Made by a program: the position numbers and the translations under genes. A stretch of 43,889 nt of DNA from Alphaproteobacteria bacterium (lineage in GTDB: Bacteria; Pseudomonadota; Alphaproteobacteria; Micavibrionales; Micavibrionaceae). Shown here piece after piece: positions 1-9,172 of this stretch. Numbering within the stretch: the first letter of the stretch is position 1; each line of letters opens with the position of its first letter. The notes under the pieces were generated by a model. That model made no database searches. It was not told the DNA's origin and saw only the letters and a list, made by a program, of their open reading frames with translations. Where the stretch lies: contig JAIOYC010000003.1 of NCBI GenBank assembly GCA_021741325.1, forward strand, positions 1 through 43,889, written 5' to 3'.

Positions 1-1
1 C

Positions 2-757
2 CAGTTCCAGGTGAGCGAGGGAGAGTATGTCGAATGCCACAAGGACGAATTAGGCCTGCGAACCGATCTTTTATTCGCGCAGGAGCGTCTTGAAAATCTC
101 ATACGGAAACGCGATGAAATTTCTGAGGAAATAAAGGAAAAACAAGCATTGCTGCTCTGGCTCGAGAAAAAGAGCATGGTTGATAAAAAACAGCTTGATG
201 AAATTCGGGACAATATTCACAAGCTCGAAAAAAATGAGCGCGACCTCCTGAAGAAAATCGAGAAAAAAGAAGAGGAAATCCGTGAGTTGGAAGAAAAACT
301 TCCCCCCGGCTCGCAGGCTTCCATCGGGGAAGAGCCCAGAGAAACAGATCTCCTCAATCCTCTCGCTCCGGCCCCCAGCCCAGCCCTCATAGACCGCCAT
401 AAAGACGGGATCGCCGCCATTATAGAGGCGGCAGGCGGCTCCATGGACAGAAGCGCCCTGGCCACATTATCAGCCCGCTATGGCATAGAAGGCAGCGCGC
501 TGGACCTTCTCATCTCAGAGCTGGACGGCAAGAACGGCCTTTCGATTACTGCCCCCGCTTCACGGAACGAACCTGCTGGATGCAGCTTTGCCTACGGCAT
601 CGATCCCTATCCGCCGGGCGGCGGCCTCCAGCTATGCCTTTCGCCTGTTTTCGAGAAATGTTCCGAAGTCTTGGAAACAGAGACCCCCAAGCCCGAAACA
701 GCCCCCTCTCCCGTGCCCAAACCGCTTCTGGCTCATCAGATTACGGGAATATCCTGA
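2..757 (+). CDS. Coiled-coil protein, 5'-truncated by the window edge
   Basis: The reading frame is open to the left edge of the window, so the true start is probably outside. A GTG at 11 is possible but has too little upstream sequence to judge. Roughly the first 100 residues are a long charged helix rich in Glu and Lys with heptad-like Leu/Ile spacing, very probably a coiled coil. A Pro-rich linker follows, then a compact helical segment with an 'AGGSMDRSALATL' stretch that loosely recalls small TerB-C or winged-helix folds. The tail is Pro-rich and ends 'HQITGIS'. I do not recognise a family. The gene is followed by an AT-rich gap of about 80 bases and then three further plus-strand genes, two of which are cell-wall hydrolases, so it may belong to the same cluster. 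Confidence 0.6.
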   Translation, partial: QFQVSEGEYVECHKDELGLRTDLLFAQERLENLIRKRDEISEEIKEKQALLLWLEKKSMVDKKQLDEIRDNIHKLEKNERDLLKKIEKKEEEIRELEEKLPPGSQASIGEEPRETDLLNPLAPAPSPALIDRHKDGIAAIIEAAGGSMDRSALATLSARYGIEGSALDLLISELDGKNGLSITAPASRNEPAGCSFAYGIDPYPPGGGLQLCLSPVFEKCSEVLETETPKPETAPSPVPKPLLAHQITGIS

Positions 758-837
758 AATATAAGAAATATTTGACCTTTTACTCAAAATATTTTATAAT
801 TTTATTAAAGAATAAATAATAAAATTGTAATTTTAAT

Positions 838-1347
838 ATGGGTGTGATGGTCAGCAAATATTCAGATTCAGGTCCCTATGTCACGTCATTCACGGCTGCC
901 GCCGCGGGTTTACGGAATGACGTGTCCTTTGCCGATCAGATTCTGGAACTCGGCAAGCAGGCGAATCTGGTCGTCATCCCTGAAGGCGGTGTTGTTTATA
1001 CCGAAAACGGGAAGCATTTTACGTTCAGGGATGAAACAAGGAGTTTTCTGGACGCCCCCCTCAGCGCCTCCGTCAATACATTGCGCAAGTCTGGCCTGGA
1101 CACCGTTGAATGGCCTCTTAATTTCCAAGGCAACATAGAACTCGCCCCCGTGATTTCAGAGATTCAGGACCGGGTGGAAAATCTACTTCTCGCCCATGAG
1201 GAAGCCTTTAAGGCGCAGGGAGGCAACGACAGAGTTTCCTTCCGGGACAACGGCGACAGCATCACAAATAAATTTGGCGAAGCCAGCACGGGAACGGGCG
1301 TACCCGCTCCCGTCCGCCTTGGATTCACCGGCAATGGGTTGGAGTAG
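838..1347 (+). CDS. Hypothetical protein upstream of cell-wall hydrolases
   Basis: This is a 169-residue orphan with no signal peptide, membrane segment or motif that I recognise. The N-terminus is Ser/Thr/Ala-rich, the middle is mixed alpha/beta, and the last 30 residues are Gly-rich and probably disordered. Neither ATG at 838 nor the in-frame ATG at 847 has a good Shine-Dalgarno sequence; the upstream DNA is AT-rich and could hold a promoter. It ends 12 bases before the M23/lysozyme-fold gene, so the two are probably co-transcribed. By position it could be an accessory, immunity or chaperone protein for the hydrolases, but nothing in the sequence shows this. Confidence 0.65.
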   Translation: MGVMVSKYSDSGPYVTSFTAAAAGLRNDVSFADQILELGKQANLVVIPEGGVVYTENGKHFTFRDETRSFLDAPLSASVNTLRKSGLDTVEWPLNFQGNIELAPVISEIQDRVENLLLAHEEAFKAQGGNDRVSFRDNGDSITNKFGEASTGTGVPAPVRLGFTGNGLE

Positions 1348-1359
1348 GAACGAGTAGCA

Positions 1360-3126
1360 ATGGTTGGAGAGAATATCTACAAGCACGATTTTAACAGCGA
1401 AGCCGAGGACAAACCCTGGTGGCGGCAGATCGGCAGCTTGTTTTCCGGATGGGGAACGCCGACCTACAAGCGCCGCGAACCCGCCTGGAAGAGCGATCCC
1501 TCCCTGCGCGAGCCATGGGAAAATGAACCCGAGCCTGAAAAAGATTACGCCGCCGGAAAAACGGGCTGGTGGAAAAGAATTCTGGACAAGCTGACGGGCG
1601 AGAACGCCGGCCAGTTCGAGAGAATTCTGGGCAAACTGCTCTCGGGCCTGCAAGGCGTCTTTCAGGGGATAGGACAGATCGGGAAGTCCGAGCCGGACAA
1701 CGCCATCCCGGTGGGGGCGGTCGTGCTGCACGATCCTTCCAAATACGGCACCCCCAACAGCGCTTTTCAGTGGCGCCACAAACATCCGAATAAGAATGTC
1801 AAGGAATCCCGGATGCACGAGGGGACCGACTATCCGGCTCCGCTGAACACCTCCCTGAAAGCGACAGCTGTCTGCCAGGTCGTGGGCATAGGGCACCAGA
1901 AAGGGCTTGGGAAGTATGCCATTCTTCTTCACGGCGTAACCCCGGAAGGACATGGGATCTATACGCTGGATGCCCACCTGAACAAAGTGAATGTCGCCGT
2001 GGGGACGGTTTTAAAGCCGGGCCAGCAATATGCCCTGACAGGAAACACCGGCGCTTACAACACGGGCCCGCACCTCCACCGGGAACTGTGGCTGCCCGAT
2101 AGATCCGGAAAATACTGGTACACATCCTTTGAGCACGGCAAAAACAAAAATCTCGCCGATCGCGCGGTTTGTGATTCTGTCATAGCCCACGCAAAGGGGC
2201 AGCCGACCAAAGCGGGAAGAAGCGCTGAAAAGGTGGCTGTGGACAATCTCTGGCGCGTTGACAAACTCTACCGCCCCGGCGGCAGCAAGTGCATGATCAC
2301 AAGCCCGGAGCAGAAGAGCAAGAAGGCCGGGAAATCCTTTCACCTTCCACCCAAGGATATCCCTGCCAAATACGAGGATTTTCTCAAGAAGGCTGTGGCC
2401 GATTACAACAAGAGAAACGGCACGGATATCGACGTGGGCGAAATGAGCCGTCTTCTGGATATCGAATCGGAGTTTGATGCGCATGCCGTGGGCCAGCCCA
2501 GAACCGTCGACGGCAAAAAGGGAAAAGCTTACGGCCTTGCCCAGTTCTGGGTCTTTGACCATGAATACAGCGATCAGAGTGTTAAAAATAAATACGCGAA
2601 ATACGGTCTGAACACCATCAGCGACCTTTATGACGGCTACAAATCTATCAAGGCCTCCATCCAGAAAGTCGGCGAAAATACCAAGACCTACGGCAATAGC
2701 CTTTTCGCGCTCGTAGCCTACCACCGGGGCGAAAAAGTTCTGTTTGACGCCTGTAAATCTCTCGGCAAAGGGAAAAAGGTCAGCAGCATGACCCCCAAGG
2801 AATTCGTCGATTACTGCAAAAAGAATTCGACCGCGTCGGGAACGCTGGCCTACGTCAAGAAAATCTTGGGCGATGATGCTTATAATGATCTTCTCTCCTT
2901 TGAGGAAACCCCCGCCCTGAAGAAAGATTTCAACGGTGCGCGCACCGAGCCAAACCCGGAAGACGGGCTGGCCGTGATGGATGATCTTCTGCGTCGCGGC
3001 AGTACCTTTGAAAGCGCGGGCACGCTTCATCCTGAATTTTCGGATGCCTCCGCCGGAACAGGAAAAGAAAAACGGCTTGAAACACCCAAACCCACGACGG
3101 TTCCTTTTCTGAGTCTGGTGAGCTGA
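1360..3126 (+). CDS. Two-domain peptidoglycan hydrolase: M23 endopeptidase plus lysozyme-fold domain
   Basis: This 588-residue protein joins two cell-wall enzymes. The first domain, about residues 115-255, is a LytM/M23 zinc endopeptidase: H153 and D157 in 'HEGTD', H206 in 'DAHL' and H238/H240 in 'GPHLHREL' match the metal and catalytic residues of the family. The second, about residues 345-500, looks like a lytic-transglycosylase/lysozyme fold, with E369 or E371 in 'IESEF' as candidate catalytic acid and 'AYGLAQF' at 390-396. Together they could cut both peptide cross-links and glycan strands. The Trp- and Pro-rich N-terminus has no Sec signal peptide or lipobox, so export would need another route or cell lysis. 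The protein ends 'TTVPFLSLVS', similar to the end of the next gene product. The exact lysozyme family is uncertain. Confidence 0.85.
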   Translation: MVGENIYKHDFNSEAEDKPWWRQIGSLFSGWGTPTYKRREPAWKSDPSLREPWENEPEPEKDYAAGKTGWWKRILDKLTGENAGQFERILGKLLSGLQGVFQGIGQIGKSEPDNAIPVGAVVLHDPSKYGTPNSAFQWRHKHPNKNVKESRMHEGTDYPAPLNTSLKATAVCQVVGIGHQKGLGKYAILLHGVTPEGHGIYTLDAHLNKVNVAVGTVLKPGQQYALTGNTGAYNTGPHLHRELWLPDRSGKYWYTSFEHGKNKNLADRAVCDSVIAHAKGQPTKAGRSAEKVAVDNLWRVDKLYRPGGSKCMITSPEQKSKKAGKSFHLPPKDIPAKYEDFLKKAVADYNKRNGTDIDVGEMSRLLDIESEFDAHAVGQPRTVDGKKGKAYGLAQFWVFDHEYSDQSVKNKYAKYGLNTISDLYDGYKSIKASIQKVGENTKTYGNSLFALVAYHRGEKVLFDACKSLGKGKKVSSMTPKEFVDYCKKNSTASGTLAYVKKILGDDAYNDLLSFEETPALKKDFNGARTEPNPEDGLAVMDDLLRRGSTFESAGTLHPEFSDASAGTGKEKRLETPKPTTVPFLSLVS

Positions 3127-3154
3127 CCTTGTAATGAACAAAGAGTGTGAATGA

Positions 3155-4447
3155 ATGAGTGGTCCTGAATCTCCTTTTCTGCGCAAAACCTTTTCCTCCG
3201 TCTCGGAGGGATATAAAGACGCCCTCCTGGAAAGTACGCACCCGCTTCTCTCCCTGCTCAAAACCAGACTTGAAAAAACCAGCGGCGACCGCGTCCACAA
3301 CGCCGAGGGCAAAACCATTGCCGATCTGATCGAGGCGAAGGGTGGGCAAGGACATTACCAGATGCTTCCTTCCACGATTGAAACACTCGCCAAAAGGCTG
3401 GGCTATGACGCAAGCAGCGTTTTCTCGGAAGATATCGAGGAGCGCTTCGCACTGGAGATCATGAAGGACGCCGGATATGACCGCTGCATGGCCGGCACCC
3501 TCTCTCCAAAGCGTTTCATGAAAAATCTTTCAAAAAAATGGGCTGTCGTTCCTGCGCATGGCGATCCCGAGCTCCTCAAGGCCCTCAAAGCCGAAAAGGC
3601 CGCACAACCGCCCGCCAGGAAAAAAAGACGGGGCGGTTCTTATCTATCTGATGAAGAAGGCCTCGCCGGCTCTTCATACGCCCCCGGCCCCATCGGCGCG
3701 GAGGAAAAAACCTATCTGGCCTCCCATCCTCTCCTCGAGATGATCGGACAGGCGGAGCACCGTCCCGGCGCGGACGGGCACAATGTCATGTTCGGGAACA
3801 GAACGCTGGAAGACCTTAAAAAACTCAAAGGCATGAACGCCTTTGTCAAAAATATCGATGCCAAAAATTTCACCGACCTCACCATCAACGAGATGATCGA
3901 GGTCCAGGGCCACTGGCACAAATGGCGGAAAAAGAACCATGTCCGGGGCTCCACAGCCTGCGGTGAATATCAATTCCTGCGGAAAACCCTCATCGGACTT
4001 AAAAAAGAGATGGGACTGACCGGCGAAGAGCGATTCAGCCCCGAAATGCAGGACGGAATGGCCATGCATATGCTGAAACGGCATTGCCGGTATGACGATT
4101 TCCTGGCCGGCGAGATCAGCGAGAAAACCTTTCAGGGAAAAGTCGCCCGGATCTGGGCCTCTGTACCAAAAAACGCAAACGGCAAAAGCGCCTATCACGG
4201 CGACGGCCTGAACGCGGCCCGGGTGGATACGGACTCGGTCCGCACGGCCTTTAAGGACGCCCGGCTCTATGAAATGAATCCTTACGCCAGACAAACGGAC
4301 GCCCTTGCCGGAAGCCCCGCCGCCGGAGACCGTCTCAACGCCGCCTCCGAACGGCTTCTCAGTCAGTTTGATACCGCCAGCGACACCACAAGAGTAGCCA
4401 CGGCTCAACCTATCGTAGCCAGCGTTCCGGTCATGAGTCTGCGCTAA
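3155..4447 (+). CDS. Tandem muramidase-like protein (two phage-lysozyme-type domains)
   Basis: The 430-residue product carries two related domains like those of phage-type muramidases (GH24/GH104-like). The second, about residues 190-345, is more complete: E201 in 'IGQAEHRPGADG' is a candidate catalytic acid and is followed by 'VMFGNR', then 'CGEYQFL' at 269-275 and 'ARIWASVP'. The first, about residues 25-135, keeps 'GHYQML' at 66-71, 'AGTLSPKRF' and 'KKWAVVPA' but seems to lack the N-terminal Glu segment, so it may only bind glycan. A basic, low-complexity linker joins them. There is no signal peptide. The tail 'SVPVMSLR' resembles the tail of the upstream hydrolase, 28 bases away, which suggests a shared fate. 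Domain resemblance is by eye; the precise family is not certain. Confidence 0.75.
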   Translation: MSGPESPFLRKTFSSVSEGYKDALLESTHPLLSLLKTRLEKTSGDRVHNAEGKTIADLIEAKGGQGHYQMLPSTIETLAKRLGYDASSVFSEDIEERFALEIMKDAGYDRCMAGTLSPKRFMKNLSKKWAVVPAHGDPELLKALKAEKAAQPPARKKRRGGSYLSDEEGLAGSSYAPGPIGAEEKTYLASHPLLEMIGQAEHRPGADGHNVMFGNRTLEDLKKLKGMNAFVKNIDAKNFTDLTINEMIEVQGHWHKWRKKNHVRGSTACGEYQFLRKTLIGLKKEMGLTGEERFSPEMQDGMAMHMLKRHCRYDDFLAGEISEKTFQGKVARIWASVPKNANGKSAYHGDGLNAARVDTDSVRTAFKDARLYEMNPYARQTDALAGSPAAGDRLNAASERLLSQFDTASDTTRVATAQPIVASVPVMSLR

Positions 4448-4460
4448 GGGTTGAAAAAAC

Positions 4461-5456
<996 letters not shown>

Positions 5457-5495
5457 CTAAAGGAGGAGCACGCGGACGTACAGGGAATTTATAGA

Positions 5496-5792
5496 TTATC
5501 CGTTATGGTCCAGATAGGATTGCAGAATATCAATATTCCCAAAATTACTGGTATGAGCCTCATAAGCCTCTTCGGGTTTTGTCTCAGGAAAAAGATTGAT
5601 CGCCGTGCTGCAAAATACAAGCGTGACCGGCCCGCCTTCTCCTGCGTTAATCTGTTTGGCGATTTCCAAACCTTTTGAGACGGCTGTTTTTAGGTTATTA
5701 TCTGTCGGATTTTCAAGACAATATAGGGGCTCATTAAGTACCTGCCCTCCCTGAGCGCGATAATAAAATCCTGCTTGCAAAGATTCGGACAT
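5496..5792 (-). CDS. Small hypothetical protein (98 aa)
   Basis: This orphan has no recognisable domain, signal peptide or membrane segment. The sequence is mildly acidic with a helical middle ('AVSKGLEIAKQI') and two cysteines. The ATG at 5792 is well supported by an AGGAGA ribosome-binding site at good spacing, and a plausible promoter (TTGACA, 17 bases, TAAAAG) lies just upstream. It is transcribed away from the next orphan at 5952, and its transcript probably ends at the hairpin before mdh. Base composition is more AT-rich than in mdh. Function is unknown. Confidence 0.7.
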   Translation of the reverse strand: MSESLQAGFYYRAQGGQVLNEPLYCLENPTDNNLKTAVSKGLEIAKQINAGEGGPVTLVFCSTAINLFPETKPEEAYEAHTSNFGNIDILQSYLDHNG

Positions 5793-5823
5793 GGTCTCTC
5801 CTATTTCATTTTATGGTAGAGAG

Positions 5824-5852
5824 CTTTTAGCATCCAATTTTCTATATGTCAA
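5824..5852 (-). promoter_or_regulatory. Predicted sigma-70 promoter for the 98-aa orphan
   Basis: On the minus strand TTGACA (5852-5847) and TAAAAG (5829-5824) are separated by 17 bases and point to the gene starting at 5792. The -35 box is a perfect consensus; the -10 box matches at four of six positions. Confidence 0.5.
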
Positions 5853-5891
5853 AAATCTTTTGGCCTAATTTAATCTATTCTAAAATATTTA

Positions 5892-5920
5892 TTGACATAG
5901 ATATTTTGCAGTACCATATT
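5892..5920 (+). promoter_or_regulatory. Predicted sigma-70 promoter for the 173-aa orphan
   Basis: TTGACA (5892-5897) and CATATT (5915-5920) are spaced by 17 bases, about 30 bases before the ATG at 5952. It is divergent from the promoter at 5824-5852 and the two -35 boxes are about 40 bases apart, so a shared regulator could control both. Confidence 0.55.
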
Positions 5921-5951
5921 GCGACATTGATAATTTTACGGAAGGCATGCT

Positions 5952-6473
5952 ATGAGTTCTAACACATTCGCAAAAAAACCCCTCATATTTAACCTGGATG
6001 AGCTTGCAGATCACGTGGGAGAAATCCCACCCTCTATCGACACAAAAGTCGTTCCAGCGAACTACGACGATAATGCGACGATGTTCAAGAGAAACACAGT
6101 CCCGCTTGGCCGCGATAATTCCGGACAGGAAATTTTTATCGAGCATTGGCGCGGAGGACATCTGAGAGTGGGTGTAGACATACACCCCGCTGAAAATTCA
6201 GAATTTGCAAAAGATCCGACATGTCTCGATGATTATAACGGCGAGGGTGTTCTCGCATATCGGGCCATAGATATAACGGGGATGATAAATCCTTCTAAGA
6301 ACCAAGCTGGATTTTATAGAGCCTCCTGCCATGGGATAGATGTAACTGAAAAAGATGACGGTCTTTTGGTTTTGTTCAATGCATTAAAAGACGCTAAACA
6401 AAACAACTGTCCCTTTACGGCGGAAAATACGAACTTCACATTTAAGCAAACGATCGGTCTAAAGAACGATTAG
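5952..6473 (+). CDS. Hypothetical protein (173 aa)
   Basis: This cytoplasmic-looking orphan has no signal peptide, membrane helix or motif I recognise. The start is supported by GGAAGG about 6 bases before the ATG. Composition is mixed alpha/beta with several His, Asp and Asn residues ('EHWRGGHLRVGVDIHP'), which could be a metal site, but this is only a guess. DNA is clearly more AT-rich than mdh or the PH-domain genes, which suggests a lineage-specific or acquired gene. It ends 4 bases before the minus-strand PH-domain gene. Confidence 0.7.
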   Translation: MSSNTFAKKPLIFNLDELADHVGEIPPSIDTKVVPANYDDNATMFKRNTVPLGRDNSGQEIFIEHWRGGHLRVGVDIHPAENSEFAKDPTCLDDYNGEGVLAYRAIDITGMINPSKNQAGFYRASCHGIDVTEKDDGLLVLFNALKDAKQNNCPFTAENTNFTFKQTIGLKND

Positions 6474-6477
6474 ATTT

Positions 6478-6963
6478 CTAGCCTTTATTTCCGAGCACCT
6501 GCTCATTATACGCCCGGCGCAGGGCGGGGCCGTTGGCGACATAAGGAATGCGGATCAACCGGTTGCCCGTCCCTGAGATCAACACATTCGCATAGCCCAT
6601 GAGGTAGCCGGGCAGCATACGCTCCAGCTCAATGCTTTCGATCTTGTCGAAATGGATGTCCACCACATCCACCTGCAAAAGCCCGTAACGGGTCAAGACT
6701 CGCTTGTTGGTCATCACCAGCACCAGAATGGATTGAACCAGCCCGGCATAGAACGCCATCAGGAGCGCCACAAACGCCAGCATGATTCCCAGCTCCACGG
6801 CGATAAACAGCCCGAAAAACATGGCCAGGATAAGCACCGCGATGCTTTGCCAGTAGATTCCCGGATGAATCACGGCCCGCTCCAGGACGATTTCTCCGCT
6901 GACAAGGCGTTCTTCGACGGCATTTTCCTGATTGCGGCGCATCGCCTGTTTTAAGTTCTTCAT
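6478..6963 (-). CDS. Bacterial PH-domain membrane protein (YdbS/DUF304-like)
   Basis: The 161-residue protein has a charged N-terminus, a hydrophobic hairpin of two membrane segments at about 38-85, and a C-terminal bacterial pleckstrin-homology domain (PF03703 type). The diagnostic block is 'MTNKRVLTRYGLL' followed by 'DKIESIELER' and 'YANVLISGTGNRLIRIP'. Such proteins sit in the inner membrane; molecular roles are mostly unknown. Its ATG overlaps the stop of the paralogous upstream gene (ATGA), so the pair is translationally coupled and probably forms a hetero-oligomer. Confidence 0.8.
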   Translation of the reverse strand: MKNLKQAMRRNQENAVEERLVSGEIVLERAVIHPGIYWQSIAVLILAMFFGLFIAVELGIMLAFVALLMAFYAGLVQSILVLVMTNKRVLTRYGLLQVDVVDIHFDKIESIELERMLPGYLMGYANVLISGTGNRLIRIPYVANGPALRRAYNEQVLGNKG

Positions 6964-7490
6964 ATGGATCTCGCCCGCTCGATAGCCTGCCGGAATACGA
7001 TCGGGTCCTCGATCGTCGGCAATATGACCTCTCCGATCCCCATACCGCGAATCGCAAGCCTCCCGTAGTTCAAAAGCCGCCCCATAACTGTCTGCAGAAC
7101 ATTCACCCCCTCAATCCGGTCGATGCTCATCTCGCCGACGTGGCGGGCGATCAGCCCGCGCTTATAGACGACCCGCTGATTTGTAATGGCGATTTCGGTG
7201 GTGGCCTGAATAATCATCATCCGGGCAAAGCCGAGAAGTCCAAAGACAAGAACAAGGAAAGCTCCCATCCGCACGAGCGGATGAAGATAGGGAATGGCTT
7301 GAAACCAGCCGACATCCTCCGGAAAATAACCCAGCTTCTTATAGGCAAAGACAGCCGCCGTGATGACGGCCAGACTGGCGATGATCCCCCACAAAATTGA
7401 GAAAAAGGCCGCCACCGTGTAACTCCAGTGGAATTGCCCTATATGAACCAGCTCCTCGTCGGGGCCGAGGGATTGTTGGACATACAGCAT
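6960..7490 (-). CDS. Bacterial PH-domain membrane protein, partner of the downstream paralog
   Basis: I start this at 7490 (MLYVQQSLGPDEE), because the longer reading frame to 7559 would use a TTG and has no homologous look. The product of about 176 residues has two membrane segments at roughly 27-48 and 68-90, then the PH-domain block 'ITNQRVVYKRGLI', 'IDRIEGVNVLQ' and 'GRLAIRGMGIGEVILPTI'. This is the same architecture as the downstream gene, so the two arose by duplication. It is divergent from dotD; the 286-base gap between them holds possible promoters but no other gene. Confidence 0.8.
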   Translation of the reverse strand: MLYVQQSLGPDEELVHIGQFHWSYTVAAFFSILWGIIASLAVITAAVFAYKKLGYFPEDVGWFQAIPYLHPLVRMGAFLVLVFGLLGFARMMIIQATTEIAITNQRVVYKRGLIARHVGEMSIDRIEGVNVLQTVMGRLLNYGRLAIRGMGIGEVILPTIEDPIVFRQAIERARSI

Positions 7491-7611
7491 ACACGTACCC
7501 CGCTTGAGAAAAAGACCGTCTCGAAACCCCATGATATCAGGGAACGCCCACACCACCAAGAGTTTATGCCTCTCTGCCCTGTGCGCCCCTCACCATACCA
7601 GAAGCATAAAC

Positions 7612-7642
7612 TTGCTTTCCCCCCGGGAAATCTTGCTATAAT
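7612..7642 (+). promoter_or_regulatory. Possible promoter upstream of dotD
   Basis: TTGCTT (7612-7617) is followed after 19 bases by a perfect TATAAT (7637-7642), reading toward dotD. The spacer is longer than ideal. A second TATAAT at 7710-7715 lacks a matching -35 box. Confidence 0.3.
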
Positions 7643-7776
7643 GAAAAGATTGGCTCTGGCCTAACGCCCCCTGTGCAAAACCCTGGGGATGGATTGGCTG
7701 GAATTCTTGTATAATCATGCGGGAATCAGTAGGGTTGAGGCCTATTGGGGACTCTCGCCGGGACAATTGCGTACAC

Positions 7777-8289
7777 ATGATCAGACTTCTTCTTTCTCTT
7801 TCGCTATTCGTCGTTCTCTGGCCCTTGAGCGGTTGTGAATCCGTTAAGGACTTCAGCGATGGCGCGCCGCAGGTCGTCGCGGCGCCCGATAGCGTCTCGG
7901 CCATGCTGGCGGAGGCCGCCGACCGTGCGTCCACGGCGCTTGAAGCTCTGGCGGCCGTCGAACAGGCCCGCGGGCCGGGCGTGGCGGCGGAACCCGTGGC
8001 GAATGCACCGGCGGAACTGCGCCGCGCCGTCACCATCACCTGGACCGGCCCGGTTGAGCCCGTGACGAAAATGCTGGCTGAACGCGCCAGCTACACATTC
8101 CTGACCGTCGGTACGCCACCTCCCGTTCCGCTTGTCGTGACGCTGGACATGGAAAACAGGCCCGTGATCGACGCGCTGCGCGATCTGGGCCTGCAAATGG
8201 GTGTCCGCGCGGATATCCGGGTGCAAAGCGACCGGAAAGCCGTTGAAATCCATTACCCGCCCAACACCGGTGTCGGGCAGGAGCCCTAG
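7777..8289 (+). CDS. dotD: DotD-like outer-membrane lipoprotein of a type IVB secretion system
   Basis: DotD (TraH in IncI plasmids) is a lipoprotein of the outer-membrane core of Dot/Icm systems; with DotC it places DotH in the outer membrane. I start at 7777 because this gives a clean lipoprotein signal 'MIRLLLSLSLFVVLWPLSGC' with C20 as lipidated residue; the frame is open further upstream but without sense. The mature part has a helix ('MLAEAADRASTALEALAAVEQA') and then a small alpha/beta domain with 'TWTGPVEPVTKMLAE', 'PLVVTLDMENRPVIDALRDL' and 'VEIHYP', which matches the secretin-N1-like DotD fold. Length of about 170 residues fits the family. It is followed 10 bases later by dotC. Confidence 0.85.
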   Translation: MIRLLLSLSLFVVLWPLSGCESVKDFSDGAPQVVAAPDSVSAMLAEAADRASTALEALAAVEQARGPGVAAEPVANAPAELRRAVTITWTGPVEPVTKMLAERASYTFLTVGTPPPVPLVVTLDMENRPVIDALRDLGLQMGVRADIRVQSDRKAVEIHYPPNTGVGQEP

Positions 8290-8299
8290 GAGAATCTCG

Positions 8300-9172
8300 A
8301 TGGGCAGAACATCTCCAGCCTCCATGGTTCTCGCGCTCGCAGGGGGATTGATCCTCTTTCTCGCCGCATTCGGCACCGCCCTATCTGCGACGGTGGAAGA
8401 ACCCTATGATTCCGCCCCTCCTCCGGCCTCTTTGCCCACACCGCTCCAGGATCTTCAAAATATTCCCAAGATGAATAAAATCATCGAGGGCGAAACAGGG
8501 ATGCCCCTGGATATCCGCAAGGACGCCATCCGGGAGGCTGCCTTTTCCTATGGCGCGCGCGGCGGTCTGGCGTGGCGAACCTATGAGATCCGGCAGGAGC
8601 TCAACCTCCGGGGCCGTTATCTGGACAAGGTGTTCGATTTCGCCCAGCTTCTGATTCCCGCGCCGTCGGGCCTCCTGATTGAGCCCCCTATTATCTCCGA
8701 ATCCATCAACGCCATGATCATTGAGGGCGACGGCCAACAGGCCGCCGTTTCTGATAAAATTTACCACATCATCAACAACGCCGCGATTGTCCCCACGTCC
8801 CGCACCTGGCGGACCTATCTGGAGCGCACCTGGGACGCGGTGGAACCTCCGCCCGATATCCTGCGCCCGGAAAATGAGGAAGAGCGCAAACTCTGGATAG
8901 AGCTGGTCGCCGAAGGATGGGCCGAGGGGATCAAGCAGGCCAATGAAATTTTCCAGGACGACCTCAATCTTCTTCTCGCCGATTTCCGGGGCATGATTCG
9001 CTACCGGACCCTGCTGGCGCAGGGCATGGTTTCTCCGCCCTACGCCCTGCAGGTTGACCGGGGTGTGACCGGCGGCGGGAACGAAATGCGGATCGGAGAC
9101 CGCGCCGTACAAATTACCGGCGTGCCGGAACTCGTAACCGGACATGATCAATGGCAACCCGCAAGCCGATAA
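8300..9172 (+). CDS. dotC: DotC-like outer-membrane-complex protein of a type IVB secretion system
   Basis: DotC (TraI of IncI plasmids) joins DotD and DotH in the outer-membrane core. The ATG at 8300 has AGGAG 7 bases upstream and follows dotD by 10 bases; the longer open frame from 8201 overlaps dotD and is not needed. The family block is clear: 'YGARGGLAWRTYEIRQEL', 'RYLDKVFDFAQLLI', 'LLIEPPIISES', then 'VPTSRTWRTYLERTW' and 'EGWAEGIKQANEIFQDDLNLL'. A Sec signal is present at about residues 8-30 (ending 'GTALSA'), but there is no lipobox cysteine, whereas Legionella DotC is a lipoprotein. The 290-residue length is normal. The 3' end overlaps dotB by 22 bases. Confidence 0.88.
   Translation: MGRTSPASMVLALAGGLILFLAAFGTALSATVEEPYDSAPPPASLPTPLQDLQNIPKMNKIIEGETGMPLDIRKDAIREAAFSYGARGGLAWRTYEIRQELNLRGRYLDKVFDFAQLLIPAPSGLLIEPPIISESINAMIIEGDGQQAAVSDKIYHIINNAAIVPTSRTWRTYLERTWDAVEPPPDILRPENEEERKLWIELVAEGWAEGIKQANEIFQDDLNLLLADFRGMIRYRTLLAQGMVSPPYALQVDRGVTGGGNEMRIGDRAVQITGVPELVTGHDQWQPASR

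Noticed and set aside
2011-3318. Open frame of 435 codons on the minus strand across the two hydrolase genes
   Set aside because: It covers the lysozyme-fold domain of a well-supported gene and the start of the next one; no family match.
6960-7559. Longer start at 7559 for the upstream PH-domain gene
   Set aside because: It would use TTG without a ribosome-binding site and add 23 residues with no counterpart in the paralog.
7710-7715. TATAAT upstream of dotD
   Set aside because: No acceptable -35 box at 16-18 bases; kept only as a remark to the weaker candidate at 7612-7642.
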